Notes under the pieces: model-generated
Database searches by the model: none
Seen by the model: the letters and a program-made list of their open reading frames with translations, nothing else
Told to the model about the DNA's origin: nothing
Position numbers and translations under genes: made by a program
Source: a bacterium
GTDB lineage: Bacteria > Planctomycetota > Planctomycetia > Kolteriales > Kolteriaceae
Direction: 5' to 3'
Assembly: GCA_019753235.1 (NCBI GenBank)
Contig: JAIELF010000026.1
Coordinates: 1 to 64,000 of the forward strand
Length of the DNA stretch: 64,000 nt
Part shown: piece by piece, positions 34,435-42,534 of the stretch
Layout: every line of letters starts with the position of its first letter
Position numbering within the stretch: the stretch's first letter is position 1

Positions 34435-35703
34435 ATGTCGGAACATCGTCGGCTTGGCATTTTGGTGGGTGGAGGACCCGCGCCTGGGATCAACGGAGTG
34501 ATCAGCGCCGCCACGATCGAGGCTCGCAATCATGACATGGAGGTGATCGGATTTTGGGAAGGATTTAAGCATTTGATGGCGGGCCGAACCGATCAATGTC
34601 GGCCTCTGGATATCGACTCGGTTTCGCGGATTCACTTTCAAGGTGGCAGTGTACTCAAGACCGCACGCGCCAATCCAACGAAGAATCCCGACGATATGCT
34701 GCGAGTGGTGACTGCCCTTCGCGAACTCAACATCAAGTATCTGATCACGATCGGCGGCGACGACACCGCATTCAGTTCCAACAAACTGGCCGCGGCCAGT
34801 CAGGGCTTCTTTCAGGTCGTCCATGTTCCCAAGACAATCGATAACGACCTTCCTTTGCCGCCGGGCGTGCCGACGTTTGGCTTCGAGACGGCCCGTCACT
34901 TTGGTGTTCAGATCGTGCAGAACCTCATGATGGATGCGGCGACCGCCCCGCGATGGTACATCGTGGTTGCCATGGGGCGCAAAGCGGGGCATCTCGCGCT
35001 CGGCATCGGCAAGGCGGCTGCTTCTCCTTTGACGGTGATTCCCGAAGAATGGCATGGCCGACCTGTGACGTTCAAGGAAGTCTGCGACATCGTCGAGGGG
35101 GCGATCATCAAACGCCGGTATCTCGGTCGCGATCATGGAGTGGCCATTCTGGCTGAGGGCTTGGCGGAGTTTATGAGCGATGAAGATCGCGAAAAAGTTT
35201 TCGGCAACGATGAGGATGTGACGCGCGACGATCACGGTCACTTGAAGCTCGAGGATATCGAGTTTGGACGAAGCGTGCGGATCGAACTCCGCCGGCGATT
35301 CAAGGGTCGCAACATGAACGTGACCATGGTCAGCAAAAATCTCGGGTACGAACTCCGCTGTGCCGACCCCATCCCGTTCGACTGCGAATACACGCGCAAT
35401 CTTGGTTTCGGGGCGGTGCAGTATTTACTTCATGGCGGTTCGGGGGCCATTGTGACTTTCCAAGGGGCAACCATGGTACCGATGCCCGTCGATTCGTTGA
35501 TCGACTCGCGAACCGGCAGGCCGCAGGTTCGGTATGTCGACACCAACCACGAATCGTACCAGGTTGCTCGGCAATACATGATTCGGCTCGAGAAGCGAGA
35601 CTTTGAGGATGACGACCGGCTCGAAAGATTGGCGGCCGCGGGAAACATGACGGCAGCGCAGTTCCGCTCCACGTTCGAGTATCTTGTCCATCCGCCTGCG
35701 TAG
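34435..35703 (+). CDS. pfp: 6-phosphofructokinase, probably PPi-dependent
   Basis: 422 residues. It phosphorylates fructose 6-phosphate at C1. The phosphate-donor motif is GGDDT (107-111); ATP enzymes have GGDGS, and the second Asp blocks ATP binding in characterised PPi enzymes. PKTIDND (132-138) has the Lys that goes with PPi use. Other landmarks: the GGGPAPGIN loop near residue 12, GFETAR, and VAMGRKAGHLALGIG of the fructose-phosphate site. The ribosome binding site is a purine run (GGGGAAGGA) just before ATG 34435. With PPDK it would let glycolysis run on pyrophosphate and reverse easily. Donor specificity is inferred from these residues only. Confidence 0.93.
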   Translation: MSEHRRLGILVGGGPAPGINGVISAATIEARNHDMEVIGFWEGFKHLMAGRTDQCRPLDIDSVSRIHFQGGSVLKTARANPTKNPDDMLRVVTALRELNIKYLITIGGDDTAFSSNKLAAASQGFFQVVHVPKTIDNDLPLPPGVPTFGFETARHFGVQIVQNLMMDAATAPRWYIVVAMGRKAGHLALGIGKAAASPLTVIPEEWHGRPVTFKEVCDIVEGAIIKRRYLGRDHGVAILAEGLAEFMSDEDREKVFGNDEDVTRDDHGHLKLEDIEFGRSVRIELRRRFKGRNMNVTMVSKNLGYELRCADPIPFDCEYTRNLGFGAVQYLLHGGSGAIVTFQGATMVPMPVDSLIDSRTGRPQVRYVDTNHESYQVARQYMIRLEKRDFEDDDRLERLAAAGNMTAAQFRSTFEYLVHPPA

Positions 35704-35922
35704 GACGCCCCTCAAATCCGGTCGGCGATCGCGTAGAGTAAGAGAAGAACGATGGATGTACGCGCAGGAGAAGCTTCGCCAGGGCCGTGCCGTTTGACCG
35801 ATTCAACCCTGGGCGAAGGCTCTGTGGAAGTGAAGATCAAGCGGGCGGGTTTTCATCATGGACCGACTAGCTTGGCTCTTGCGACCTAATCTGAGGTGAA
35901 TCCTGAAGGAGGAGCTTCATTC

Positions 35923-36486
35923 ATGGCCACCGACAACGATCCTCTGAAATTCGCCAAGCGGGTTCCCGATGGCGATAGCCGTGAGCGATTGGTGTGCGGC
36001 GATTGCGGCTGGATCCATTACGAGAATCCAAAGATCATCGTCGGGGCGGTCTGTACTTGGCAGGACAAGTTCCTTCTTTGTCGGCGGGCGATCGAGCCTC
36101 GGATCGGCTTTTGGACGATGCCGGCCGGCTTTATGGAGGAGGGGGAAACGGCCGAGGAGGGAGCCGCCCGCGAGGCGATGGAAGAGGCGTGCGCCCCGAT
36201 CGAGATAGATCGGCTGCTGGCTATCTATTCGGTTCCTCGGATCAGCCAGGTCCACCTCATCTATCGCGCTCGTCTAAAGGAACCGACGTTCGATGTTGGC
36301 CCCGAGAGTGCCGAGGTCAAACTCCTCGCTTGGGATGACATTCCCTGGACCGATCTGGCCTTTCCGACGGTCCACTGGGCGCTTGCGCACTTTCGCGAAG
36401 TAGCCCACCGCGAGGAGTTTTCTCCATTTGTCACGCCGCCGCAAGCGATCGAAAACATGCGCCGCCATCCTCGCCCCCATCACTAG
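35923..36486 (+). CDS. NUDIX hydrolase with N-terminal zinc ribbon
   Basis: 187 residues from ATG 35923, 8 nt after AAGGAGGAG; a GTG at 35896 lies upstream of that site and is not used. The NUDIX box [20 protein letters not shown] matches the Gx5Ex7REUxEExGU pattern, so it should cleave X-linked nucleoside diphosphates with Mg. Before it, [14 protein letters not shown] resembles half of the zinc ribbon of NudC-type NAD(H)/NAD-RNA decapping enzymes; only the first Cys pair is visible. Relatives with this start (COG1051-like) are often ADP-ribose pyrophosphatases. The gene stands alone. Confidence 0.9.
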   Translation: MATDNDPLKFAKRVPDGDSRERLVCGDCGWIHYENPKIIVGAVCTWQDKFLLCRRAIEPRIGFWTMPAGFMEEGETAEEGAAREAMEEACAPIEIDRLLAIYSVPRISQVHLIYRARLKEPTFDVGPESAEVKLLAWDDIPWTDLAFPTVHWALAHFREVAHREEFSPFVTPPQAIENMRRHPRPHH

Positions 36487-36679
36487 CGTTTCTCGCTCTG
36501 CCAGAGAATAAATCCTCTGTTTTCAGACCGTTCGTTGGCTCATCAAGGATCGATGCCCACTCGAAATCGAGTTGTCTGATTTAGTTCGAATTGACGACCA
36601 TCCGAGCAACGCTCGGGAACGAGCGCATAATAAGGAGTAGGTTCCTCTTGTTGGTAACGGGGGGCCGGAGGACATTTGC

Positions 36680-37396
36680 ATGACGGCGGTGGCCGAGCTG
36701 ACCGATCTCTGGAAGGTTTACGATCTCGGCGAAGTGAAAGTAGAAGCCCTTCGCGGGGTCAATCTTCGCTTCGACCAGGCGGATTACGTCGCCATCATGG
36801 GGGCCAGCGGCTCGGGAAAGAGCACGCTTCTAAATGTTCTGGGATGTCTGGATCGACCGACCTATGGCCGATACCTCTTGGGGGGAGACGACGTTGCCAC
36901 CGTCGATGATGACACTCTTTCGGAGATGCGAGGCAAGCGGATCGGGTTCATTTTTCAGTCGTACAATCTTATCCAGCAACTTACCGTCGTCGAGAATATC
37001 GAAGTTCCGCTGATCTATCAGGGGGGAGCGACGCGGGAACGTCGGGAGCGGTGTATCGAATTGGCTAGGATGGTCGGTCTGGGGTCTAGGCTTGATCATC
37101 GCCCCAATCAACTCTCGGGCGGGCAGCAGCAGCGCGTCGCCATCGCCCGAAGTCTGGTGAACGATCCCTATTTCATTCTTGCCGACGAAGCGACCGGCAA
37201 TCTCGATTCGCGTACCAGCGAAGAGATCATGGATCTGCTAGCGAGGTTGAACGATGAGGGAAAGACGATCATCATGGTGACGCATGAAGAGGATATTGCC
37301 GAGCATGCCCACCGAATCATTCGCATGAAAGATGGGCAGGTCCTCGAAGATAAGATCAACGAATCGGTCCGAAGACCGACGAGGGAACGAGCATGA
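36680..37396 (+). CDS. LolD/MacB-type ABC ATPase
   Basis: 238 residues, the standard length for LolD. Motifs are complete: Walker A GASGSGKST near residue 41, Q-loop FIFQSYNLIQQL, signature LSGGQQQRVAIARSL, Walker B FILADEATGNLDS and MVTHEEDIAEHA. Members of this group power FtsX-like permeases that extract lipoproteins or drive envelope processes by mechanotransmission. No FtsX-type permease lies in the window; instead the gene overlaps a secreted repeat protein by 4 nt (ATGA). GGAGGAC is the ribosome binding site. Confidence 0.9.
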   Translation: MTAVAELTDLWKVYDLGEVKVEALRGVNLRFDQADYVAIMGASGSGKSTLLNVLGCLDRPTYGRYLLGGDDVATVDDDTLSEMRGKRIGFIFQSYNLIQQLTVVENIEVPLIYQGGATRERRERCIELARMVGLGSRLDHRPNQLSGGQQQRVAIARSLVNDPYFILADEATGNLDSRTSEEIMDLLARLNDEGKTIIMVTHEEDIAEHAHRIIRMKDGQVLEDKINESVRRPTRERA

Positions 37397-38331
37397 TGCG
37401 CAGGATGTCGATCACCTATCCGGTCCTATGGGCGGGTCTTTTTTGTTCGGAAGGGTCTGTGACGTGGGGACAGAGCCCACAGGCCGAGCCAGCCCGAACG
37501 ACGCAGAGCGCCGCGGGCAACGAGAAGAAGGAAGAGAAGACGCCGATCAAAGCCTCTCGCGAGATCATTCAGTTCGTGGAGAAGGAAGTAAGTAAAGACC
37601 CTGATGCAGTGATTGAGATTTCCGAGCTAGGACGGATTCTCGACGAGTTCGAGCGCAAGAGAAAGGTCTTTCTGCCGGGCCGCGATGTCCTCGAAACGCA
37701 GGAGACTAGTGCCCGGGAATTGATGGAGGCTCTCGACCGAGCGTTGACCAGCGACCCTTCCAAAGTCAAAAAGGTGACCAGCGTTTCGACCCGGATCGAA
37801 GGGGGAAAGTCTCTCTCGCAATTGAAGCCCTTCCAAAGGCGCGACGCGCTCAACAATCCAGATAAACTGCTGGAAGTGAAAGGTGGATTGGGGGGTGGAT
37901 CGAAGGAGGTCGTCGCGCGGGCGATTCTTCGTGTTCGTCCCGACTTGGCCGACGGCCGGCGCGGGCCAGCCTTTTCGCGATACGCCAATTCGTCGGCGCC
38001 GATTTCGGATGCCGACTACACTCGCATCGTTCGCGAATTCTTAGCCCGCCCCAAGGCCGACGAATTTGAACAGCTTGATATCGCGATTCAGCGAGCACAG
38101 AACACGCCCGTGACGGGAAACTTTTCGAATGGCAAGCCGAGAAAAGATGCCAAGGGGAATGATGTCTTTCCCAACGGCAGCCGGCGATACGACAATCAGG
38201 GCCGACCCCTTTATCCCAATGGCAAAAGGCAATTCGACGATCGGGGCGAGCCACTTCATTCCAACGGCAAACCGAAGTACACCGGGGCCGGCGTTCCGCT
38301 GACGGCTGCGGGCGCAGCCAAGCCGCGCTGA
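37393..38331 (+). CDS. Secreted protein with four 15-residue NGK repeats
   Basis: 312 residues, translationally coupled to the preceding ABC ATPase. A signal peptide ends around TWGQSPQA. The middle region, about residues 55-240, is helical and charged, with no motif I recognise. The C-terminus holds four contiguous 15-residue repeats (nt 38122-38301) with consensus NGK near the start and a D-x-x-G-x-P-L ending: for example YPNGKRQFDDRGEPL and FPNGSRRYDNQGRPL. The repeats may be an adhesive or wall-facing element; nothing in the sequence fixes the ligand. Coupling to a LolD-like ATPase suggests the protein works with, or is handled by, that envelope transporter. Confidence 0.7.
   Translation: MMRRMSITYPVLWAGLFCSEGSVTWGQSPQAEPARTTQSAAGNEKKEEKTPIKASREIIQFVEKEVSKDPDAVIEISELGRILDEFERKRKVFLPGRDVLETQETSARELMEALDRALTSDPSKVKKVTSVSTRIEGGKSLSQLKPFQRRDALNNPDKLLEVKGGLGGGSKEVVARAILRVRPDLADGRRGPAFSRYANSSAPISDADYTRIVREFLARPKADEFEQLDIAIQRAQNTPVTGNFSNGKPRKDAKGNDVFPNGSRRYDNQGRPLYPNGKRQFDDRGEPLHSNGKPKYTGAGVPLTAAGAAKPR
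38122..38301 (+). repeat. Four in-frame 45-bp repeats in the secreted protein
   Basis: Exactly 4 x 45 bp without gaps. The encoded units start FSNGK, FPNGS, YPNGK and HSNGK and end NDV, RPL, EPL and VPL. NG and the Gly at position 12 are invariant. DNA identity between units is much lower than protein identity, so the array is old and kept by selection rather than a recent slippage product. Confidence 0.9.
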
Positions 38332-38404
38332 GCCGATATCGGTCATGGTTTACCCTCCACCCACCTACGATAGGCCTTGTTGCCTAGCAAATGGGCAGAC
38401 CGGT

Positions 38405-39793
38405 TCACGCGGTCGGGGTGGTGACCGGAGATTTGCTTTTTTCTGGCCAAAGCCGCGCGACAAAATCTCGGATCCGGAATCGAAGTTTCTTCTCCATCTT
38501 CAGTCTAAAGTAGACGGCCGCCGCGATCGTGACCGCGAGGTACCAAAAGATGAAATTCCAGGCGCTGGGGAGTTCCATATTCGGATCTTCCTTCGATTTT
38601 ATGCTCAAGAAGCCGATCATGTACGCCAGCCATGGGAAGTGGAAAAGGTAGATCCCGTACGCGCAGTCTCCGAGAATCACCATCCAGCGGAACGAACAGA
38701 TGAAGGCGACCGGTCCCCCGCCCAACGCCAGCCCCGCACAACCCAGAGCATACACCGGCGCGAGCAGTCCATTATGTTGCAACATGTATGCCGCATCGTG
38801 ACCGATGATCTCTTCCAGAAAGATCATCGTCAGAATGGCGATCGTCACCGCGATCGTCGACATCCATCCGCCGGTTGCCTTTCCCGACCGAGCGTTGGCG
38901 GCGGCCTGGTCTGCAAACAGCCTCGCAACGATCATCCCGATCATGAACTCTGGTAATCGAAGCAGCGGATTATGCCTGACGAAGTTGAACCAGAACGTCA
39001 CCATGTTCCAATCGATGACGCCGGTATTGTCCGGGTCGGTCCTGATGTACCAAAGCGGCGGGATCAGCATGGCGACCCAACAGAAGAGAGACAGGACGAT
39101 CAAGCTTCGAGTCCGCCAGTGAACCAATCGCAAGATCAAGAGTGGGAACATCCCGTAGAGAAACGCCTCGACCGACAGGGACCACGCCGGGGCATTCCAC
39201 ATGAAGATGCTGAACTTGGGATACCAAGCTTGCAGCAACAGCGGAACACTGATCGTGGCCAAAGCTCGTTCGATCGGCGAATTCGAAAACTCCGGTGGGA
39301 GCGGCGTCACTCGCAAGCCCGAAGCGGTTTCGGTCGCCCGCGGCTCGGGGATGCCGTTACGGGTGTTTTCCTCACGAAGTCGTTCCGGTTCGCCGCTCAA
39401 CACAAAAAGGAGAAGCGGAATTCCCCAGATTAACCCGGCCAGGTACGTCGCGTAAACGCGCGCGAAACGAGAGAGGCAATACGATCGATAGTTGAACGCG
39501 CCCGTCGGTGGAATGGGATAAGAGTAGGTCAGGATGAATCCGCTCATCACGAAGAACATTCCGACCTGGCTGAGCGCCCCGCGCACCAAATGATTGATGA
39601 CCCAATGCGAATCGAACACCGCCCACACGTTCTCAGCCCAGGTCCGGAAATGTTCGGTATCCTCTCGGCCATAGTACGTGATCGCGAAGCTGATTTGGGC
39701 CAGGTGGTACAAGCAGACATGCATAGCAGCGAAGAAACGAATGCCCGTGACGGCCGGGAGTTCAGGTCGGTCCGGTGGTTGCCAAGAGGCCAT
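38405..39793 (-). CDS. Acyltransferase 3 family membrane protein (OafA-like)
   Basis: 462 residues from ATG 39793; ATG 39877 would add 28 residues. Integral membrane O-acyltransferase with about ten spans. The family start LPAVTGIRFFAAMHVCLYHL contains the conserved R-F-F and the His near residue 25 that corresponds to the catalytic His. Later landmarks are FFVMSGFILTYSYP, WSLSVEAFLYGMFPLL, with the conserved S-x-E, and RLPEFMIGMIVARL. Such enzymes acetylate or acylate surface glycans, lipids or antibiotics. No glycan cluster is adjacent, so the acceptor is unknown. Its 3' end converges with the repeat protein gene with 73 bp between. Confidence 0.88.
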   Translation of the reverse strand: MASWQPPDRPELPAVTGIRFFAAMHVCLYHLAQISFAITYYGREDTEHFRTWAENVWAVFDSHWVINHLVRGALSQVGMFFVMSGFILTYSYPIPPTGAFNYRSYCLSRFARVYATYLAGLIWGIPLLLFVLSGEPERLREENTRNGIPEPRATETASGLRVTPLPPEFSNSPIERALATISVPLLLQAWYPKFSIFMWNAPAWSLSVEAFLYGMFPLLILRLVHWRTRSLIVLSLFCWVAMLIPPLWYIRTDPDNTGVIDWNMVTFWFNFVRHNPLLRLPEFMIGMIVARLFADQAAANARSGKATGGWMSTIAVTIAILTMIFLEEIIGHDAAYMLQHNGLLAPVYALGCAGLALGGGPVAFICSFRWMVILGDCAYGIYLFHFPWLAYMIGFLSIKSKEDPNMELPSAWNFIFWYLAVTIAAAVYFRLKMEKKLRFRIRDFVARLWPEKSKSPVTTPTA

Positions 39794-40248
39794 CGCGAGT
39801 CTCTCTGCTGACAAGGCCAGGGCCCTCCCATTGGGAGTAAAAGATCGAAGAATCTCATGAATGGCCAAGCCCAACATCGGCGATCCCCTCCGAGCCTGTT
39901 TCCACGGCGAGGGTTGCTCGAATAAAGGCCTTGCCAGCTTATCGAAGCGATCTGTCTCATGCCAGTCTCCGGTTCCGGTTCACGGAAGCTTCTACGATTC
40001 TCAAACGCCTTCTGTCCCTAGAGACGCATCACGTCCGTTGGCGGCCGACGGCATGGATAGAGAATTCTGGTCAGCCGCCTTTTGCCTAAGGACGACTGAA
40101 ATTGGGAAGGAAGGATACCCGCGGGCCGGGATCCGGTAGGATAGAAATCGGTTGCTTGGCCCCGGGGTGGGTCGCGCTATTCCTTACGCCGAAGCGTGCC
40201 GACCCCGACCGGCCAAGCCGACTTTGTTGGTGCGGTTCAGGAGTCGGC
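39794..40248. other. Divergent intergenic region, acyltransferase / comM
   Basis: 455 bp between oppositely oriented genes. Open frames in it lack ribosome binding sites and recognisable content. If the acyltransferase starts at 39877 the gap shrinks to 371 bp. No RNA gene or repeat was recognised. Confidence 0.45.
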
Positions 40249-41787
40249 ATGGCCCTTGCCAAGTTACAAACGTTCGCGCTTGTCGGAATCGACGCGGTCG
40301 GCGTCGAAGCCGAGGTCGATGTCGCCGCGACCGGCTTGCCGCAGGTCGTCCTGGTCGGCTTGGCTGACTCGACAGTCAAAGAGAGTACCCACCGGGTCGA
40401 ACGGGCCATCATCAATAGTGGCTACCGCAAGCCGGTCTCGCGCGTGGTGGTGAACCTGGCGCCGGCCGACCTGCGAAAAGATGCGGCCAGTTTTGATTTG
40501 CCGATCGCGCTGGGGCTCCTCGCCGCGACTCAGCAACTCCCCGTCGATGCTCTGGCCGGTGTGGCTGCCGTGGGTGAGCTGGCTCTCAATGGTGCGACCC
40601 GTTCAGTGCGCGGCGCGTTATCCATGGCGATGTCGGCTCGTCGTTTGGGCGCGCGTCGCTTGCTGGTACCGTCGGCCAACGCATTCGAGGCGGCCGTCGT
40701 CGAAGATCTCGACGTCTATCCGGTCGGTAGTTTGGCGGAGGCGGTCGGCGTCTTGGTCGGCGCTATCGACATTGATCCCGCGTCGGTCAATCTCGAAAGA
40801 CTGTTTGAATCTCCGCAGTCCTCCGGCCCTGATTTTGCCGAGGTCCGCGGGCAAGAGCTTGCCAAGCGAGCACTCGTGGTGGCCGCGAGCGGGCGTCACA
40901 ATGTCCTGATGCTGGGCTCGCCCGGCACCGGTAAGACGATGCTTGCGAAGAGGCTTTCAACGATCCTGCCTCCTCTTTCGATCGAAGAGTCACTCGAAAC
41001 GACGCGGATCTTTAGCTCCGTCGGCATGACCAGTCCCGAACAGCCCCTCAAGACCCAGCGCCCCTTTCGGTCGCCGCACCATACATCGAGCGAAGCGGGC
41101 CTGGTGGGTGGCGGGAGCAATCCCGAACCGGGCGAAGTCAGTCTGGCCCATCACGGCGTCCTATTTCTGGATGAGTTTCCCGAGTTTGCTCGCCGAACAC
41201 TCGAGGTCTTGCGCCAGCCTCTCGAAGATGGTCATGTCACGATCACGCGCGCTCGTGGCAAGATGACGTTCCCCGCGGACTTCCTGATGGTGGCGGCGAT
41301 GAACCCTTGCCCGTGTGGCTACTTGACCGACCCGAAGCGGGCTTGCCGATGCACGCCGATGCAGATCGATCGTTATCTGTCCAAAGTCAGCGGACCGTTG
41401 CTCGATCGCATCGACATCCATCTCGAAGTTCCCGCCATCGATTGGGAAGAGCTGCGCGGGCACACCGCCGGCCGGGATAGTCAATCGATGAGGCAAGAAG
41501 TCCAAAGGGCTCAGTCCATTCAGAAGCAACGATTTCAAGGCGAAACGATTCGCACCAACGGTCGGATGTCGGGTCGACAGATCCGCGAGCATTGCCAATT
41601 GGATAAGACGGCCGAATCCATCCTGAAGCAGGCGGTCGAAGAACTGGGGCTTTCCATACGCGCGCACGATCGCGTTCTTCGCGTCGCGCGGACGATCGCC
41701 GACCTGGCTGGCTGCGCATCCATCGAGACGATTCACCTGGCCGAGGCCATTCAGTACCGTCGACTCGATCGAAAGGTTTGGAAATGA
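40249..41787 (+). CDS. comM: ComM/YifB family AAA+ ATPase
   Basis: 512 residues from ATG 40249, with AGGAG 6 nt upstream; a longer frame to 40102 is not conserved. In naturally transformable bacteria ComM is a hexameric helicase that extends branch migration during recombination; YifB is its general name. N-terminal Lon-protease-like domain with VVNLAPADLRKDAASFDLPIA, then AAA+ core: Walker A GSPGTGKTML near residue 222, RSPHHTSSEAGLVGGG, Walker B GVLFLDEFPEF, and a zinc-binding CPCGYLTDPKRACRC. The C-terminal sensor 2 region follows (LGLSIRAHDRVLRVARTIADL). It overlaps the thioesterase gene as ATGA. Confidence 0.95.
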   Translation: MALAKLQTFALVGIDAVGVEAEVDVAATGLPQVVLVGLADSTVKESTHRVERAIINSGYRKPVSRVVVNLAPADLRKDAASFDLPIALGLLAATQQLPVDALAGVAAVGELALNGATRSVRGALSMAMSARRLGARRLLVPSANAFEAAVVEDLDVYPVGSLAEAVGVLVGAIDIDPASVNLERLFESPQSSGPDFAEVRGQELAKRALVVAASGRHNVLMLGSPGTGKTMLAKRLSTILPPLSIEESLETTRIFSSVGMTSPEQPLKTQRPFRSPHHTSSEAGLVGGGSNPEPGEVSLAHHGVLFLDEFPEFARRTLEVLRQPLEDGHVTITRARGKMTFPADFLMVAAMNPCPCGYLTDPKRACRCTPMQIDRYLSKVSGPLLDRIDIHLEVPAIDWEELRGHTAGRDSQSMRQEVQRAQSIQKQRFQGETIRTNGRMSGRQIREHCQLDKTAESILKQAVEELGLSIRAHDRVLRVARTIADLAGCASIETIHLAEAIQYRRLDRKVWK

Positions 41788-42260
41788 GTTCCACGAATGA
41801 CAAATCCATCGAGTCCATTGAATCGGCATTAGCTGGTTTTCCGCGTCGCATTCTCATTCAAGCGCAGTGGGGCGACATGGATTCGCTCGGCCATGTCAAC
41901 AATGTCGTCTTCTTCCGTTGGATCGAATCGTCGCGCATCGATCTGCTCGATCATGTCGGCCTCTTCAAGATCGCCTCCACCACCGGTGTGGGTCCGATTC
42001 TTGCCCGCGTGGCCTGCGACTTTCGTAGGCAGGTTCACTTTCCCGATACCATCGACGTCGGTTGCCGAGTGGAGCGGATCGGCCGAAGCAGCATCGAACT
42101 TCGGCATCGGATGGTCAGCCATCAACAGAAAGAAGTCGTGGCCGAGGGCCAAGCGACCATCGTCGTGTTCGATTATCAAGCGGGGAAAAGTGTCGCGATC
42201 GAGGGAGAGCTTCGCCAGAATCTTGAAGCCCTGTGCTCCAAAGATCCGCTCCTGCCATAG
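41784..42260 (+). CDS. Acyl-CoA thioesterase, 4HBT hot-dog fold
   Basis: 158 residues from ATG 41784, overlapping comM by 4 nt. The active-site segment WGDMDSLGHVNNVVFFRW matches the 4-hydroxybenzoyl-CoA/YbgC group, in which the Asp is catalytic and HVNN is diagnostic. The rest gives the usual hot-dog strands (VGCRVERIGRSSIELRHR). It hydrolyses an acyl-CoA thioester; the chain cannot be read. Translational coupling to comM is probably an accident of packing rather than a shared pathway. A weak hairpin follows the stop. Confidence 0.9.
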   Translation: MSSTNDKSIESIESALAGFPRRILIQAQWGDMDSLGHVNNVVFFRWIESSRIDLLDHVGLFKIASTTGVGPILARVACDFRRQVHFPDTIDVGCRVERIGRSSIELRHRMVSHQQKEVVAEGQATIVVFDYQAGKSVAIEGELRQNLEALCSKDPLLP

Positions 42261-42263
42261 CAT

Positions 42264-42281
42264 CACTCTCGAATGGGAGTG
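42264..42281 (+). terminator. Possible weak terminator after the thioesterase gene
   Basis: CACTCTC (42264-42270) pairs with GGGAGTG (42275-42281), one T-G wobble, around a GAAT loop. It starts 4 nt after the stop codon. The following TCTATAGGG has only a poor T-tract, so efficiency is doubtful. Confidence 0.35.
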
Positions 42282-42534
42282 TCTATAGGGTGTCACGGAC
42301 CGAATGGTTTCTCCTGATTTGAGATCCACCACATGCAGAAGACTCTTGTACTTGCGGTGAGCATCTCCGGGCATCTATCCTGACACCTACCGATGTTCCG
42401 AAAACACTAGCCGTTCGTCTAAGTGGCAAGGGGCCGCGAGGGTTCGCTCGCGAATCCTGCGCACTTGTCAACGAGCGAGTCTCTTGTCCCTCGTGAATAT
42501 CAGTATTCTCTCTACGAGATTGAAGGAACATACG

